DNA of 14,907 nt from Planctomycetota bacterium (GCA_030740295.1 JASLXP010000624.1:1-14907), one strand, 5' to 3'; counted from the stretch's first letter, positions 1-8,337 are shown. Program-made: numbers and translations. Notes: generated from the letters alone by a model not told the origin.

Positions 1-141
1 ACCGGATCGGTGATGAGAATATGTTTGCCCGGTCGCCCTTCGATTTTCGTTTGGAAAAGGCATTAGCTGAGAACCTCATTCCCCATTGGGATGAACCCAA
101 TGGGGTCTTCAAGAATCGCTCAATTCAGGCTGAAGTAATAA
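1..141. other. left-edge non-coding stretch
   Basis: No gene is supported here. The stretch follows the stop of the giant minus-strand gene and contains the hairpin at 81-105. Short open frames run off the left edge on both strands, including one on the minus strand reading KIEGRPGKHILITDP. None has both a start codon and recognisable homology, so they are left uncalled. Confidence 0.5.
81..105 (-). terminator. perfect 10-bp hairpin downstream of giant gene
   Basis: CCCCATTGGG is followed by a 5-nt loop (ATGAA on the plus strand) and its exact complement CCCAATGGGG. It lies about 37 nt beyond the stop codon of the 1916-residue gene. No U-run follows on either strand, so this is not a canonical intrinsic terminator. 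It may act as a 3' mRNA-stabilising structure or an imperfect terminator. The hairpin is seen directly; its role is inference. Confidence 0.4.
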
Positions 142-3100
142 TCACTGAACAATTATCTGCACGCCCTTCTTACGTTCGCGAATCAGCTTTCCATCCACAT
201 AAATCTTGCGGACGCCATTCACATCATAGACAGCGACCAGGTGTGACCAGAAATCGGTTGCCCAGAGGTGGCCAGCCTCGAGCCAGCCGTGGCCGAACAT
301 GCCCTGGGCTCTTACGCCGCCGTTGAGGTCGAGGCGGTGACCTCGGACCGTGCCGCCGAGGTGCTTGTCAAAGATGACGCCTTGCGAGCGCTGGACCCGT
401 GGTCGAATCCAAGCCTCGAACGTGCACGATTTGGTGATGTTCAGCCGTTTGTCGTGGGCCACTTCAATGCGGCCGCCCTCGAATCGGACGTACGCACGAT
501 TATTCTCACGCACGTGTTTGACCCGCCCAACCGGTTTGCCATCCAGGCCTTTGTCGGCCTGGTTGCGATAGACGCCTTCTTCCAGTTTGTCGAAAGTCCA
601 CTCGGCCACGACGCCTTCGTCCGTGAGCTTCTTGCCCTTGAAATGCGCCAGAATCTGTTTGTCCGTGAGGGCGATTTTATAGATGCGGGCGCGGTCGATG
701 TCGCCGTCGAAGGAGCGTCCCCCCAGGTCCCCGCCGATGGAAAGCGGACGGGAGGTATCAGGCTGGATGGACATGTAATTCTCGATCGCAATCGTCGATG
801 TGCCACGGATGCCTGGTCGCTTCACCGACTGCGCAACAATTGTGACGCAGCCAAACGATCCATCGCTTGTGAACTCGCCATTCTGCGTTATCGCGCCTTT
901 GGCTTTCTTGAGGCGGTGTTCGAGCCAGTAGCCGCCTCCATACAACATCAACAGATTGATCCGGCCGCCGGGAATCACCGACCACTTGACCGAAACATCG
1001 AAGGGCTTGCCGTAAGGATCAAAGCTCTTTCCGACGTCGAGGGTCTTACCATACTGATCGAGCGGGATGGCTTTGAACTGATACTTCCAGCCGGGCGGCA
1101 TCCAGATTTCTCTGGGACTGATTCGCAGTCCGGCAAAACGGGGCGGCCCCGACGGCTTCGGCGGCTCGGTACGGATGGCCGGGCCGTAGGTCTTCACTCG
1201 ATACCAATTACTGGTGAACGCGGACGGAGGCACGATCTCTTCTTTCTGACTCGGGCTGCGCCACCACATCCAGAGATTCGACCAGTCCGTAAATTCATAA
1301 AACTCGATCTGGAAGTCGTGCTGCTTTCCGGCCTGAAGCTCAATGGTTCCGAAATCCTTTTTGTGAGAATGGTAACTCCAGTGGTCGATCAGGAGTTTGC
1401 CATCGATCCACAAACGGACACCATCGTTGCAGATGATAATGAAGGTGTATGGCTCGGAATACTTCGGCGTGATCTTGCCCGTCCAGCGTGCGGACCAGGT
1501 CTCCCACTGAATGCGCGGGTCAGGCGATTCAACTTTCCAATCGACGCAAATGAACGGGTCTTTTCGGACGATGCGCGGGCCGAGCAAATTGACGTTGTCG
1601 TAGAACTCTGCGCGGAGCGCATTCCCAAAACTCTTTGTGTCAGGCGCCGGCTGTGGAGTGACGATCACTTCCTTCGGCCCGCCTGGCTGCATGATGCGGA
1701 GGCCGGCGAGCGCGCCTTTACCGGATGGCTCGGTCAATTCCGCACGGAATTGCCAGCCCTTTCGACCGTTCGCGCATTCGACGAGAAGCATGCTCCAGCC
1801 TTTTGGCAGCCAGACCGGTGTGCGGCGCACGAACGGCTCCTGTCGATTCTTCCAGCCCGCCTCGATCCATGCCTTGTCCGGCGGAACGCTGGAACGAAAC
1901 ACGAGCCGGCGATTGAGCCACGCACGGCACTGGACATGAAATGCCAGCTCAAGCGAGGCCCAGCCGGCCTTGGGCGATTCAATGAAGGTGACCGCATACG
2001 CCTTCGCGCCGGGATACTGTTGACCCAATTCCTTCTCCAGATCGACCGTGCCTGATTCGGTATAGAGCTTCTTCCAGCGGAGGGTACGTTCCTGGACTCG
2101 GTAGCCTTCACGCAGCGTAATCTTCTTCTGCACCGGCGGCAGGACGGTCTCGAATTCCATGTCGCTCACTTCGCTTGATGGGAACGGCCCGACAATGTGC
2201 CACTGTCTGAGCCAAGCGTGCGAAGCATGCGAGCGTTTCCGCCGAAACGAATGGGCGATGGCCGCAGGAATGTTGCACTCGCCAATGATTTTTTCAGTAA
2301 TCTCCGCCGCTTGCTCAGGCGACGACTGATTTGCCAGCTCCCAGATCGCTTCCATGTAAACGGGGTCGCGAGATTGGCCCGGCACCTCCTTGAGAAACCA
2401 TGCGAGCAGACTGATTTCTTCCGCAGGCTTGGGCCTGGCAAGCTCCACCAGGGCTGAAAAAAAACGTACCGCAGCTTCCGTGCGTCTGAGGCGAGGGATG
2501 TTTTGCTTGAGAAGCGCGATGGCCTTTGCCGTATCGAGTTGCCCGCCCCGTGGGAGCGCGAATGAGTCTGGTTCTCGGCCGTCCTTCACGTGCGCGATGA
2601 ATTCCGAATACCACTTCCGGATGCCGGGAGCCAGGCCTGCCCGCGCGGTGAACGACGCAAGCACTGGGGACAGGTCTTGCCCGGTGACCGCAAGTAGTCG
2701 CCGATCCGCAAGCTGAATAATACGTGCTGCAAACAGTGCACTCGGTTCCTGTTTCAAAGTTCTGTTGATGAAATTCTTCCCCGCAGGCCAGGAATGGATG
2801 TGCTGGCGAACGAGCTGTTTGAGAATCCAATGCGATTCGTTCAGATGCGGGATATTGCGCGCAAACTCGAGCGCGGCCTGTTCCTCATCACGAGTGAAAT
2901 CAAGGAGCCGGAGCTGCAACCCGCGCCACACCGTTGGTGTAACGGCTTTAGCCGGGTTTGACGGAGGATTGTCATAGAGCGAGAGATTCAACTGTATCCG
3001 CGTATCGTTGGCCGATGGCCGCTTGCAGATGCTGTCGAGCGGTATGGCCATCTCGTAAATCGAGTTCTGTGTGTTGATATCGTAACGAGCGACGCTGATG

Positions 3101-5892
3101 AGATTATCGGGAACGGTCCGGTGATGAATCGTGCGTCCGAGATTGTCTATGCCGGTGTCCCACTCAAACGGTTTCTGCCGCAGCTCCTTGTTGGGTTTAC
3201 GATTGGTGCGGAGAGAGACTTCCAGCCAGTCACCGCCGCCTCCAAACCGGCCGCGGCCGACGAGCGGGCGGAACTCAGGATTGGGACACGACACCGCTAG
3301 AAACAGGAATTGCGAATTGCGTGAAAAATGCAGGCTTGCACGACTGCCGATGGTCGGAGGGATTGCAGCACTTGAATAATCCGAGGTCAGGCCATCGACG
3401 CGCATGGTATCCGACGCGCGATAGACCGGTATCTGATAATCGGGCGCATCAGCAAGAGCTGGAATCGGCAGGGCGAAATGGTGGATACCTTCGTCATTCT
3501 CGATAGTAAGCCGGCCTGCTGACCAGGTGACGTCCTCAGGCAGGTGTTCCTTTGAATGCGCGGTGGAAGGATAGATTTGAAAGAGATCGCGGGCAGCGAG
3601 ATGCATACCTGTGCGCGAATCGTAGGCATCGATGCGGAAGTGGGCAGATGTGACGGGCCCATCCATGGACGGCGCTGGGCTGCGGAGGGAGCAGGTGCGG
3701 ATACGGCCGCCGTGGAGGGAGTGGGAGGTGAATTCGCTGCCGGGCGGGGCTGTGATGGTGATGTCGCCGATCTTGAGCCGTCGCTTCAGCGGCGTAGGTG
3801 AAGGGGGGATGGGAGTGGAGTGTTGGAGTGATGGAGTGTTGGGGTGGAGTGGTGTGTGGCTCTTCGCGCTGAAAGGATTGTCTGAGAGGAGGGCGCCGGT
3901 GTGTTTGTTGAGAGCGAAGGTTCCGGGGGTGTCTTTAGTTGAGAATGTGATGACTTCGCCTGCGAATTGTGGGGGCGGGTTCTGATTGGTGAGGTAGGGA
4001 TCAATGTTGCTGGGGAGCGGGTTGTAGCCGGGGTAAGTGCGCGACCATTCCACAAGCCCGTCGCGGGCATCGAGTGCGGCGACGAGTCCCGCGCCAGTGT
4101 TGCAGAAAATGGTGCCGCCTTCGAAGGCGAGAGAAGTATGGAATCCGTGAAAGACCTGGCGACGCATGATGTACGAGCGGATGGTGATCTCGCCGACTCG
4201 TTTCTTCCAGATGAGCTCGCCAGTCTCCGCGTCCAGGCAGAGCACCAGAAACTCTGTCTTGTTCTCCATGAACTGGGTGGGCAATGCACTCGCAGCCGGC
4301 AGATAGACACGGCCATTCCTGGCCAGCGGATCGCCGGCAGGAAGGAGATCGTTCCAGTAAGGCGCGCCGGCAGTTGACCAATACATTTCGCCCGTCTGCA
4401 GATCGAAAGCCGCAAAATCGGTACGGCAGACACGGAAACGCGAAGCGGGGAGATTGTTCTTGCCGGGATACCAGTCTTGCCGGAGATCGCCGGTGATGTC
4501 TGCAAAACCCCATCGGCTGAATATACGGCGTGGTCTGGGCGCTCCGCGACCAGATGAAATCGAAGGGCGATTAGCATCCGGAATGAATGTATCGATGGAT
4601 TGACCGCCGTGGACTTGGTGGGTGTCCGAAGTTTTGAGCCAGATAGTTTTCTGTGGCGCTTTGGCGTCGTAGCAGGCGAGGAAGGTGGGTGCCGCGGCGA
4701 TGATCTGTTTGCCGTTCGATTGAATCGTGACGAGGGTTCGGTTGTCTCGAAGCAGTCGAACGTGGTGCGGTGGGACCTTGGGAAGATTGAGTTTCGCTGG
4801 CAGCGCAAAGGAATCCGTGAACGGATTTGCAGGTTGAAAACCTGTGCCACGATTGAGGGCGAGCCCTGCCTTCGCAATCAGAGACTGGTCTGACGAATGC
4901 GCGATGATGTCCTCGAAGGATCGTGCCGCACATGCGCTGTCGCCCCGTTCAGACAGGGCGACCGCGTATTCAAAGAGTTGCTTCAGAGCTTCTGCGGAGA
5001 AAGGGTACCTTCGCCAGAGCTTCAGCGTTCCTGTGTGTGCCGGCGCCTCGCCGGTAAAGCGACCGGTGGTTCCTCCCGATACCAGCGGGATGCTGGCGTG
5101 CCCAGGCAGTCGAGTTGATTCCTCCTGAAATCTGGCGTCCTGGATCTGCCTGAACGCCGCGAGTTGGTCCGTGCCGAGCTCGAGGAGTTTTCGGTCCAGC
5201 AGAAGCCAGAACGAATGCGACAGTCGTTCCTCATCGCTGACGACTTTTGAATCATCTTCAAAAGCAGCCTTCATCACGCTGTGGAGGGCTGCCGCGTCCT
5301 TGGGATTGCGTTTCTCAATCGAATCGAGCCAGAAACGGCGCCGCACTTGTTCCGCATCATCAAAATCAACCGTGATTGCATTGGCCCTGGCAGTCAGCGC
5401 AGGCCGGACCGCGCTGCGAAGTCGATTGAGCCAGGATGACATCTCTCGATTACTGTGGCTCTGCGGGAGCGATTTGCTGAGCGTGAGATATTCCTTCACG
5501 GCCAGATCCATGCGTCCGGCCCTGGCCAGCAGCTCGCCGCGCTGCAAGCGCCGCACGGTCTTTCGCCGGTCGAGTCGAGTGAGGACGCTCAGGGCGCGAT
5601 TTGCCTCGGGCCATCTCGCTTCTTTCACGTGCTCGGAGTAAATCCTCTGCCATGCATTGATGAGATCCGGATCGGCCTTGGGGATCAGTCCTGCATCGGC
5701 AAGTGTGGCGAGTCTGTTGGCTGCGTAGGCGCGCCAGGGCTCGGGATGGCGGGAGAGTGAGCGAAGTGCGTCCGCGGCTTCCATGGGATCGGCGGCCCCC
5801 GCAATGAGTTTTTTCAGATCCTCAGGCTTCGCTTCTTCTGCAGTGCAGATCAGAGTACTGAAACAAAGAAAGTAAAGAAGGGTAACCCTCAC
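142..5892 (-). CDS. giant exported PQQ-propeller / CBM9-like / PA14 / LamG mosaic protein
   Basis: The start is GTG at 5892, supported by AGGAGG nine bases upstream and by a signal peptide (residues 1-18, hydrophobic VTLLYFLCFSTLI). Visible modules in order: TPR-like helices 20-345; PQQ-like propeller about 370-810 with blade motifs such as LCLDAETGELIWKK (551-564) and ALDARDGLVEW (606-616); CBM9/DOMON-like sandwich about 822-1000; helices 1000-1220; a sandwich opening QWHIVGPF (1230-1388); PA14 about 1424-1560 with LWIDGKLLIDHW; Ig-like 1586-1700; LamG-like 1704-1916. PA14 and LamG folds commonly bind glycans, so a surface or periplasmic recognition role is likely; no catalytic domain is seen. 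Two short repeats are embedded in frame (near 4840 and 3830). The LamG halves are in reversed order. The gene may share a transcript with the HEAT gene 101 bp upstream. The gene call is firm; the function is inferred. Confidence 0.9.
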   Translation of the reverse strand: MRVTLLYFLCFSTLICTAEEAKPEDLKKLIAGAADPMEAADALRSLSRHPEPWRAYAANRLATLADAGLIPKADPDLINAWQRIYSEHVKEARWPEANRALSVLTRLDRRKTVRRLQRGELLARAGRMDLAVKEYLTLSKSLPQSHSNREMSSWLNRLRSAVRPALTARANAITVDFDDAEQVRRRFWLDSIEKRNPKDAAALHSVMKAAFEDDSKVVSDEERLSHSFWLLLDRKLLELGTDQLAAFRQIQDARFQEESTRLPGHASIPLVSGGTTGRFTGEAPAHTGTLKLWRRYPFSAEALKQLFEYAVALSERGDSACAARSFEDIIAHSSDQSLIAKAGLALNRGTGFQPANPFTDSFALPAKLNLPKVPPHHVRLLRDNRTLVTIQSNGKQIIAAAPTFLACYDAKAPQKTIWLKTSDTHQVHGGQSIDTFIPDANRPSISSGRGAPRPRRIFSRWGFADITGDLRQDWYPGKNNLPASRFRVCRTDFAAFDLQTGEMYWSTAGAPYWNDLLPAGDPLARNGRVYLPAASALPTQFMENKTEFLVLCLDAETGELIWKKRVGEITIRSYIMRRQVFHGFHTSLAFEGGTIFCNTGAGLVAALDARDGLVEWSRTYPGYNPLPSNIDPYLTNQNPPPQFAGEVITFSTKDTPGTFALNKHTGALLSDNPFSAKSHTPLHPNTPSLQHSTPIPPSPTPLKRRLKIGDITITAPPGSEFTSHSLHGGRIRTCSLRSPAPSMDGPVTSAHFRIDAYDSRTGMHLAARDLFQIYPSTAHSKEHLPEDVTWSAGRLTIENDEGIHHFALPIPALADAPDYQIPVYRASDTMRVDGLTSDYSSAAIPPTIGSRASLHFSRNSQFLFLAVSCPNPEFRPLVGRGRFGGGGDWLEVSLRTNRKPNKELRQKPFEWDTGIDNLGRTIHHRTVPDNLISVARYDINTQNSIYEMAIPLDSICKRPSANDTRIQLNLSLYDNPPSNPAKAVTPTVWRGLQLRLLDFTRDEEQAALEFARNIPHLNESHWILKQLVRQHIHSWPAGKNFINRTLKQEPSALFAARIIQLADRRLLAVTGQDLSPVLASFTARAGLAPGIRKWYSEFIAHVKDGREPDSFALPRGGQLDTAKAIALLKQNIPRLRRTEAAVRFFSALVELARPKPAEEISLLAWFLKEVPGQSRDPVYMEAIWELANQSSPEQAAEITEKIIGECNIPAAIAHSFRRKRSHASHAWLRQWHIVGPFPSSEVSDMEFETVLPPVQKKITLREGYRVQERTLRWKKLYTESGTVDLEKELGQQYPGAKAYAVTFIESPKAGWASLELAFHVQCRAWLNRRLVFRSSVPPDKAWIEAGWKNRQEPFVRRTPVWLPKGWSMLLVECANGRKGWQFRAELTEPSGKGALAGLRIMQPGGPKEVIVTPQPAPDTKSFGNALRAEFYDNVNLLGPRIVRKDPFICVDWKVESPDPRIQWETWSARWTGKITPKYSEPYTFIIICNDGVRLWIDGKLLIDHWSYHSHKKDFGTIELQAGKQHDFQIEFYEFTDWSNLWMWWRSPSQKEEIVPPSAFTSNWYRVKTYGPAIRTEPPKPSGPPRFAGLRISPREIWMPPGWKYQFKAIPLDQYGKTLDVGKSFDPYGKPFDVSVKWSVIPGGRINLLMLYGGGYWLEHRLKKAKGAITQNGEFTSDGSFGCVTIVAQSVKRPGIRGTSTIAIENYMSIQPDTSRPLSIGGDLGGRSFDGDIDRARIYKIALTDKQILAHFKGKKLTDEGVVAEWTFDKLEEGVYRNQADKGLDGKPVGRVKHVRENNRAYVRFEGGRIEVAHDKRLNITKSCTFEAWIRPRVQRSQGVIFDKHLGGTVRGHRLDLNGGVRAQGMFGHGWLEAGHLWATDFWSHLVAVYDVNGVRKIYVDGKLIRERKKGVQIIVQ
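3816..3847. repeat. 8-bp tandem repeat, four units, inside coding sequence
   Basis: On the plus strand the units are TGGAGTGT, TGGAGTGA, TGGAGTGT and TGGGGTGG, back to back, with more G/T-rich sequence on both sides. On the minus strand it encodes the Pro/Thr/Ser/His-rich linker at residues about 676-705 of the giant protein, just after the propeller. The unit length is not a multiple of three, but the reading frame survives. It resembles CACTCCA-type repeats I recall from PVC genomes; that link is from memory only. Confidence 0.75.
4825..4850. repeat. short palindromic element embedded in frame (GTGFQPAN)
   Basis: CAGGTT-GAA-AACCTG (4830-4844) is a 6-bp perfect stem followed by TGCCAC. On the minus strand it is read in frame as GTGFQPAN, residues 349-356 of the giant protein, at the junction between the helical region and the propeller. 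The peptide resembles the TGFQPV-type repeat peptide that I recall recurring in planctomycete and verrucomicrobial proteins. The palindrome is seen directly; its identity as an interspersed element is inference. Confidence 0.6.
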
Positions 5893-5893
5893 G

Positions 5894-5926
5894 GTGTCGG
5901 GCCTCCTGTGTCGATGGTGCCGACAC
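5894..5926 (-). promoter_or_regulatory. ribosome binding site of giant gene within alternative stem-loops
   Basis: The plus-strand CCTCCT at 5902-5907 reads AGGAGG on the minus strand, nine bases before the GTG start at 5892, and decides that start. The sequence also holds one GTGTCGG arm (complement of 5920-5926) that can pair either with CGACAC next to the Shine-Dalgarno (complement of 5908-5913) or with CCGACAC beyond it (complement of 5894-5900). The second pairing puts the Shine-Dalgarno in the loop. The ribosome binding site is well supported; regulation by the stems is speculative. Confidence 0.65.
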
Positions 5927-5993
5927 TCTCGGCGCTATTGCCATTAAGAATCCAGGTCGTTCGGTCGCGATCAATTGTCTCTCTTGCCACGAT

Positions 5994-7880
5994 TCACTTC
6001 CTCTTCACCCGCACACTGAAAAACCAATAATCCGTGAAGTTCCCGATCTTCAGCAGGATGCGATTCTTGCCCTTTTTCAGCGACACCTCTGCATCTGCTG
6101 AATGAATGTTGTTCTTCCACTTGGCGCGGATGGCCATCCATTTCTCGCGGTCTTTGAGCACTTTGGGATCGATCGATTTGTCACCGGCCCCGGCGACCTG
6201 TTCGCCGTTGAGCCAGCACTTGAAACCGTCGTCTCCTCGGATTTCCAAAACTGCCTTTCTATCGGCATCTGAATGGACCTCAGCGGTGGCGTACGCAAGG
6301 ATGTAATCTGCATCGCTGGTAAGCAGGCGGTTCAGGCTGATCCTGCCACTGGTTGAGGCGACTCTGTGGGGCTGCCAGATCAGCGGGCCTGTGCCGGGGG
6401 TCTCTTCGAGTAGCTTCGCCTTTTCTGGCTGAATGAAACGTGCCCTGTCCGATCCGCCGCCGTATTCCGCGGCCAGATTGATTTCCTGTTCAGGCTCCCA
6501 GGCATTTTGAAAACCTGAATTAAGCTTGTCGTTGTCATAGGGGCCGAGGAGCATCCAATCGGTAATGAACCCCTGGGCCGCGGCAACCTTTCTGTAGAGT
6601 TCCTCATCCGTCGCTTTGGAGTAGATCTCGACGGCCAGCTTCCGTACCCGCGCATCCTTATGTCCAAGGAACGGCGAGAGGAGATCGAGGCTGCCCGTCA
6701 GTTCCTTATCCGGCAGACGGGCCTTCAGGAAATTCAAGATCAAAGTGGCTCGTGTCAACGAAGCCTCCTCCAGGGCCGGACGGAGGTAATCCGCGAGTCC
6801 CCCTTCAGGCGTGCCAGTGGTCGAAGATTGGAGCAGGCCAAGTGCTTGACGAAAGACCCCGTCATCCGGATCGCTGAGCGGCTTCTGGAGCAGGCCGAAC
6901 AATTCTGTTTCAGCCCGGTCAGCCGTGAGCGCCATGACTGCCCGTGAACGCACTGGCGGCTGGTCGCTGTCCAGATACTTCAGTAGCGTCTCCTGGTAAC
7001 GCTTCGGATCGATCCCCAGCAAGGCATCGAGCGCTTTGAGTAAGACATGAACATGCAGCTCTTCCCTCTTCTCGAGCCGGGCGACAAGGGCATCACCGCA
7101 CTTCTTGTCTGGCCGTTCAAGCAACAGATCGAAGGCATGGGGCAGCACTTCCTTTCCGGCATCGCGGATGACCGCAGCAAGCGGTTCGGCGATAAAAGTC
7201 TCGTCGTAAGAAAGCAGAACTCCACGGATGTTCCGAACTGATTCTGCATCCCGATACTTGACAAGGAGCCCCAGCAGATGCCCGACACACCACGGATCCC
7301 TGGCCCGGTGCATCGCACGGATGGCTGCGATGCGCAGGTTCCGATCCTTGTGTGCTGTAAGCGCGCTGAAACGCTTTCTCGATTCCTCGTTCCTGATGAA
7401 TCCAAGCGCCATCACTTCGTACACAAGTGCCTTCGGATTCGGCTCGCCCAGCAGCGGCCGCAGATCCTCCCAGGCTTTCGCACCATGCAATCTCGCAAGA
7501 GATGCGGCCGCGCTCCAGCGTGCTTTCAGATCGCTGTCTTGCAGGCCTTTCTTCAGCACATCACTGGCTCGATCCGACGGCAGAAAACCAAGTGCCTCAA
7601 ACGCCGCGACGCGGAGCAGGCCATCTCTGGATTTCGCGTTCACCAGACATTCAGTGAGGGCGGCCTCACTGCCCACTCTTGCCAACGCCACCAGTGCATG
7701 GCCTTTCAACCAGGCCGGGCTGGCCTTTTTGTAGAATGCCAGAATGTCTTTCTTCGCATCCAGGCCATTCGCTGTGAGACCCGTAAGTTGACCGAGCCTC
7801 AGAAGCGCATCCTGCTCAGAATCGGTCTGGCCGGCAGCACTACTCAGGAGCAGAGGCAGAAAGATGATTGCAGGTCTCAT
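5994..7880 (-). CDS. exported HEAT-repeat protein with C-terminal beta-sandwich
   Basis: The frame is open further upstream to 8015, but the start is placed at ATG 7880 because it gives a signal peptide (MRPAIIFLPLLLSSAAGQ) and because the upstream part lies in repeat-like intergenic DNA. The ribosome site is weak (AGG close to the start). Residues about 55-430 are HEAT-type helical repeats, for example VAAFEALGFLPSDRASDVLK and IAAIRAMHRARDP. Residues 436-628 form a galactose-binding-like sandwich opening DWMLLGPYDND, with GDDGFKCWLNGEQV and KKGKNRILLKI. A related 'W-x-x-x-GPF' module occurs in the giant protein encoded downstream. HEAT solenoids are protein-interaction scaffolds, so an extracytoplasmic scaffold or adaptor is the likely role. 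No enzyme motif is visible. Co-transcription with the downstream gene is inferred from the 101-bp same-strand gap. Confidence 0.88.
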   Translation of the reverse strand: MRPAIIFLPLLLSSAAGQTDSEQDALLRLGQLTGLTANGLDAKKDILAFYKKASPAWLKGHALVALARVGSEAALTECLVNAKSRDGLLRVAAFEALGFLPSDRASDVLKKGLQDSDLKARWSAAASLARLHGAKAWEDLRPLLGEPNPKALVYEVMALGFIRNEESRKRFSALTAHKDRNLRIAAIRAMHRARDPWCVGHLLGLLVKYRDAESVRNIRGVLLSYDETFIAEPLAAVIRDAGKEVLPHAFDLLLERPDKKCGDALVARLEKREELHVHVLLKALDALLGIDPKRYQETLLKYLDSDQPPVRSRAVMALTADRAETELFGLLQKPLSDPDDGVFRQALGLLQSSTTGTPEGGLADYLRPALEEASLTRATLILNFLKARLPDKELTGSLDLLSPFLGHKDARVRKLAVEIYSKATDEELYRKVAAAQGFITDWMLLGPYDNDKLNSGFQNAWEPEQEINLAAEYGGGSDRARFIQPEKAKLLEETPGTGPLIWQPHRVASTSGRISLNRLLTSDADYILAYATAEVHSDADRKAVLEIRGDDGFKCWLNGEQVAGAGDKSIDPKVLKDREKWMAIRAKWKNNIHSADAEVSLKKGKNRILLKIGNFTDYWFFSVRVKRK

Positions 7881-7925
7881 CCGACCTGCATGACACGTAA
7901 ATCGATGCCCGGATTCCATCCCGTC

Positions 7926-7955
7926 AGAATACTTAACACCGCACAAGTCATGCAA
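7926..7955 (-). promoter_or_regulatory. candidate sigma-70-like promoter of HEAT gene
   Basis: On the minus strand TTGCAT is followed after 18 nt by TATTCT, about 45 nt before the ATG at 7880. Both boxes deviate from consensus, and matches this weak occur by chance. It is suggested mainly by position. Confidence 0.22.
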
Positions 7956-8020
7956 CACCGCATCGGATGCAGCTCGATGATTTGATGTAAAGGAGAGTTC
8001 ATGATTATCGTGCAATAATC

Positions 8021-8130
8021 TGTCACGGGTCGGGACCCATTTCCGGAGAGACAGTCCTTAATGGGGCAGAAAGAAAACATGGGATTCGGCAGGGCTTGGG
8101 GTTAGATATTGAATGAAATAAAAATAGATC
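8021..8130. repeat. possible fossil of an interspersed repeat
   Basis: The patch begins with GGGTC-GG-GACCC (8027-8038), a near-perfect small palindrome. It ends with AAATAGATCTGATCCC and an A/T-rich flank. From memory, both motif types resemble sequences found at the edges of REP-like elements mobilised by REP-associated tyrosine transposases. No transposase gene is present in the window. The palindrome is seen; the rest is inference. Confidence 0.3.
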
Positions 8131-8274
8131 TGATCCCAAAATCCACGTTGCAGAGCCGCATGAGGACCGCCTGCGAGTTCGCGTTCTCCGGAGCGAACGA
8201 TCTGAGATGGAATCGGAACGAGTTCGCGGAAACATCCCTATCGGTCCCGCAGACAAGCCTGTCTTATGGAGCAA

Positions 8275-8302
8275 TTGCAGACTTACACCGAGGGGTTAAC
8301 AT
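8275..8302 (+). promoter_or_regulatory. candidate promoter of toxin-antitoxin module
   Basis: TTGCAG (8275-8280), a 16-nt spacer and TAACAT (8297-8302) lie 36 nt before the antitoxin ATG. The -35 and -10 matches are moderate. A start of transcription near 8310 would leave a short leader and would argue against the alternative ATG at 8266. Confidence 0.3.
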
Positions 8303-8337
8303 CCTTTGGTCGCTTTTTTCCTGGCAACTCAGTTCAT

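Larger units (their letters stand above)
7881..8337. other. divergent intergenic region between HEAT gene and toxin-antitoxin module
   Basis: Genes diverge from this 457-bp stretch, so it must hold at least two promoters. It contains a weak promoter candidate for each direction and a repeat-like patch at 8021-8130. I see no convincing protein-coding frame. The 8109-8396 plus frame and the 8023-8274 minus frame lack homology and ribosome binding sites. Confidence 0.6.

Noticed and set aside
1..60. Minus-strand frame reading KIEGRPGKHILITDP at the left edge
   Set aside because: Looks protein-like but has a stop just upstream and no start codon; about 19 codons are too few to call.
268..2055. 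595-codon open frame on the plus strand
   Set aside because: Antisense to the giant gene in a GC-rich region; the minus frame carries recognisable PA14 and LamG motifs, while this one has none.
3786..4877. 363-codon minus-strand frame with repeat-like Thr/His/Ser/Pro-rich tail
   Set aside because: Out-of-frame shadow of the giant gene; the true frame shows propeller blade motifs through the same bases.
5838..5892. Lipoprotein signal (Cys in LICTA of the giant protein)
   Set aside because: Residues before the Cys (TLI) do not fit a lipobox; treated as an ordinary signal peptide.
7278..7985. 235-codon plus-strand frame
   Set aside because: Antisense to the HEAT repeats, no homology, no ribosome binding site.
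7881..8015. N-terminal extension of the HEAT protein to an upstream ATG
   Set aside because: Would bury the signal peptide 45 residues inside the protein and runs into intergenic repeat-like DNA.
8266..8337. Upstream start for the antitoxin
   Set aside because: Adds 24 residues outside the DUF104 domain and would lie upstream of the candidate -10 box.
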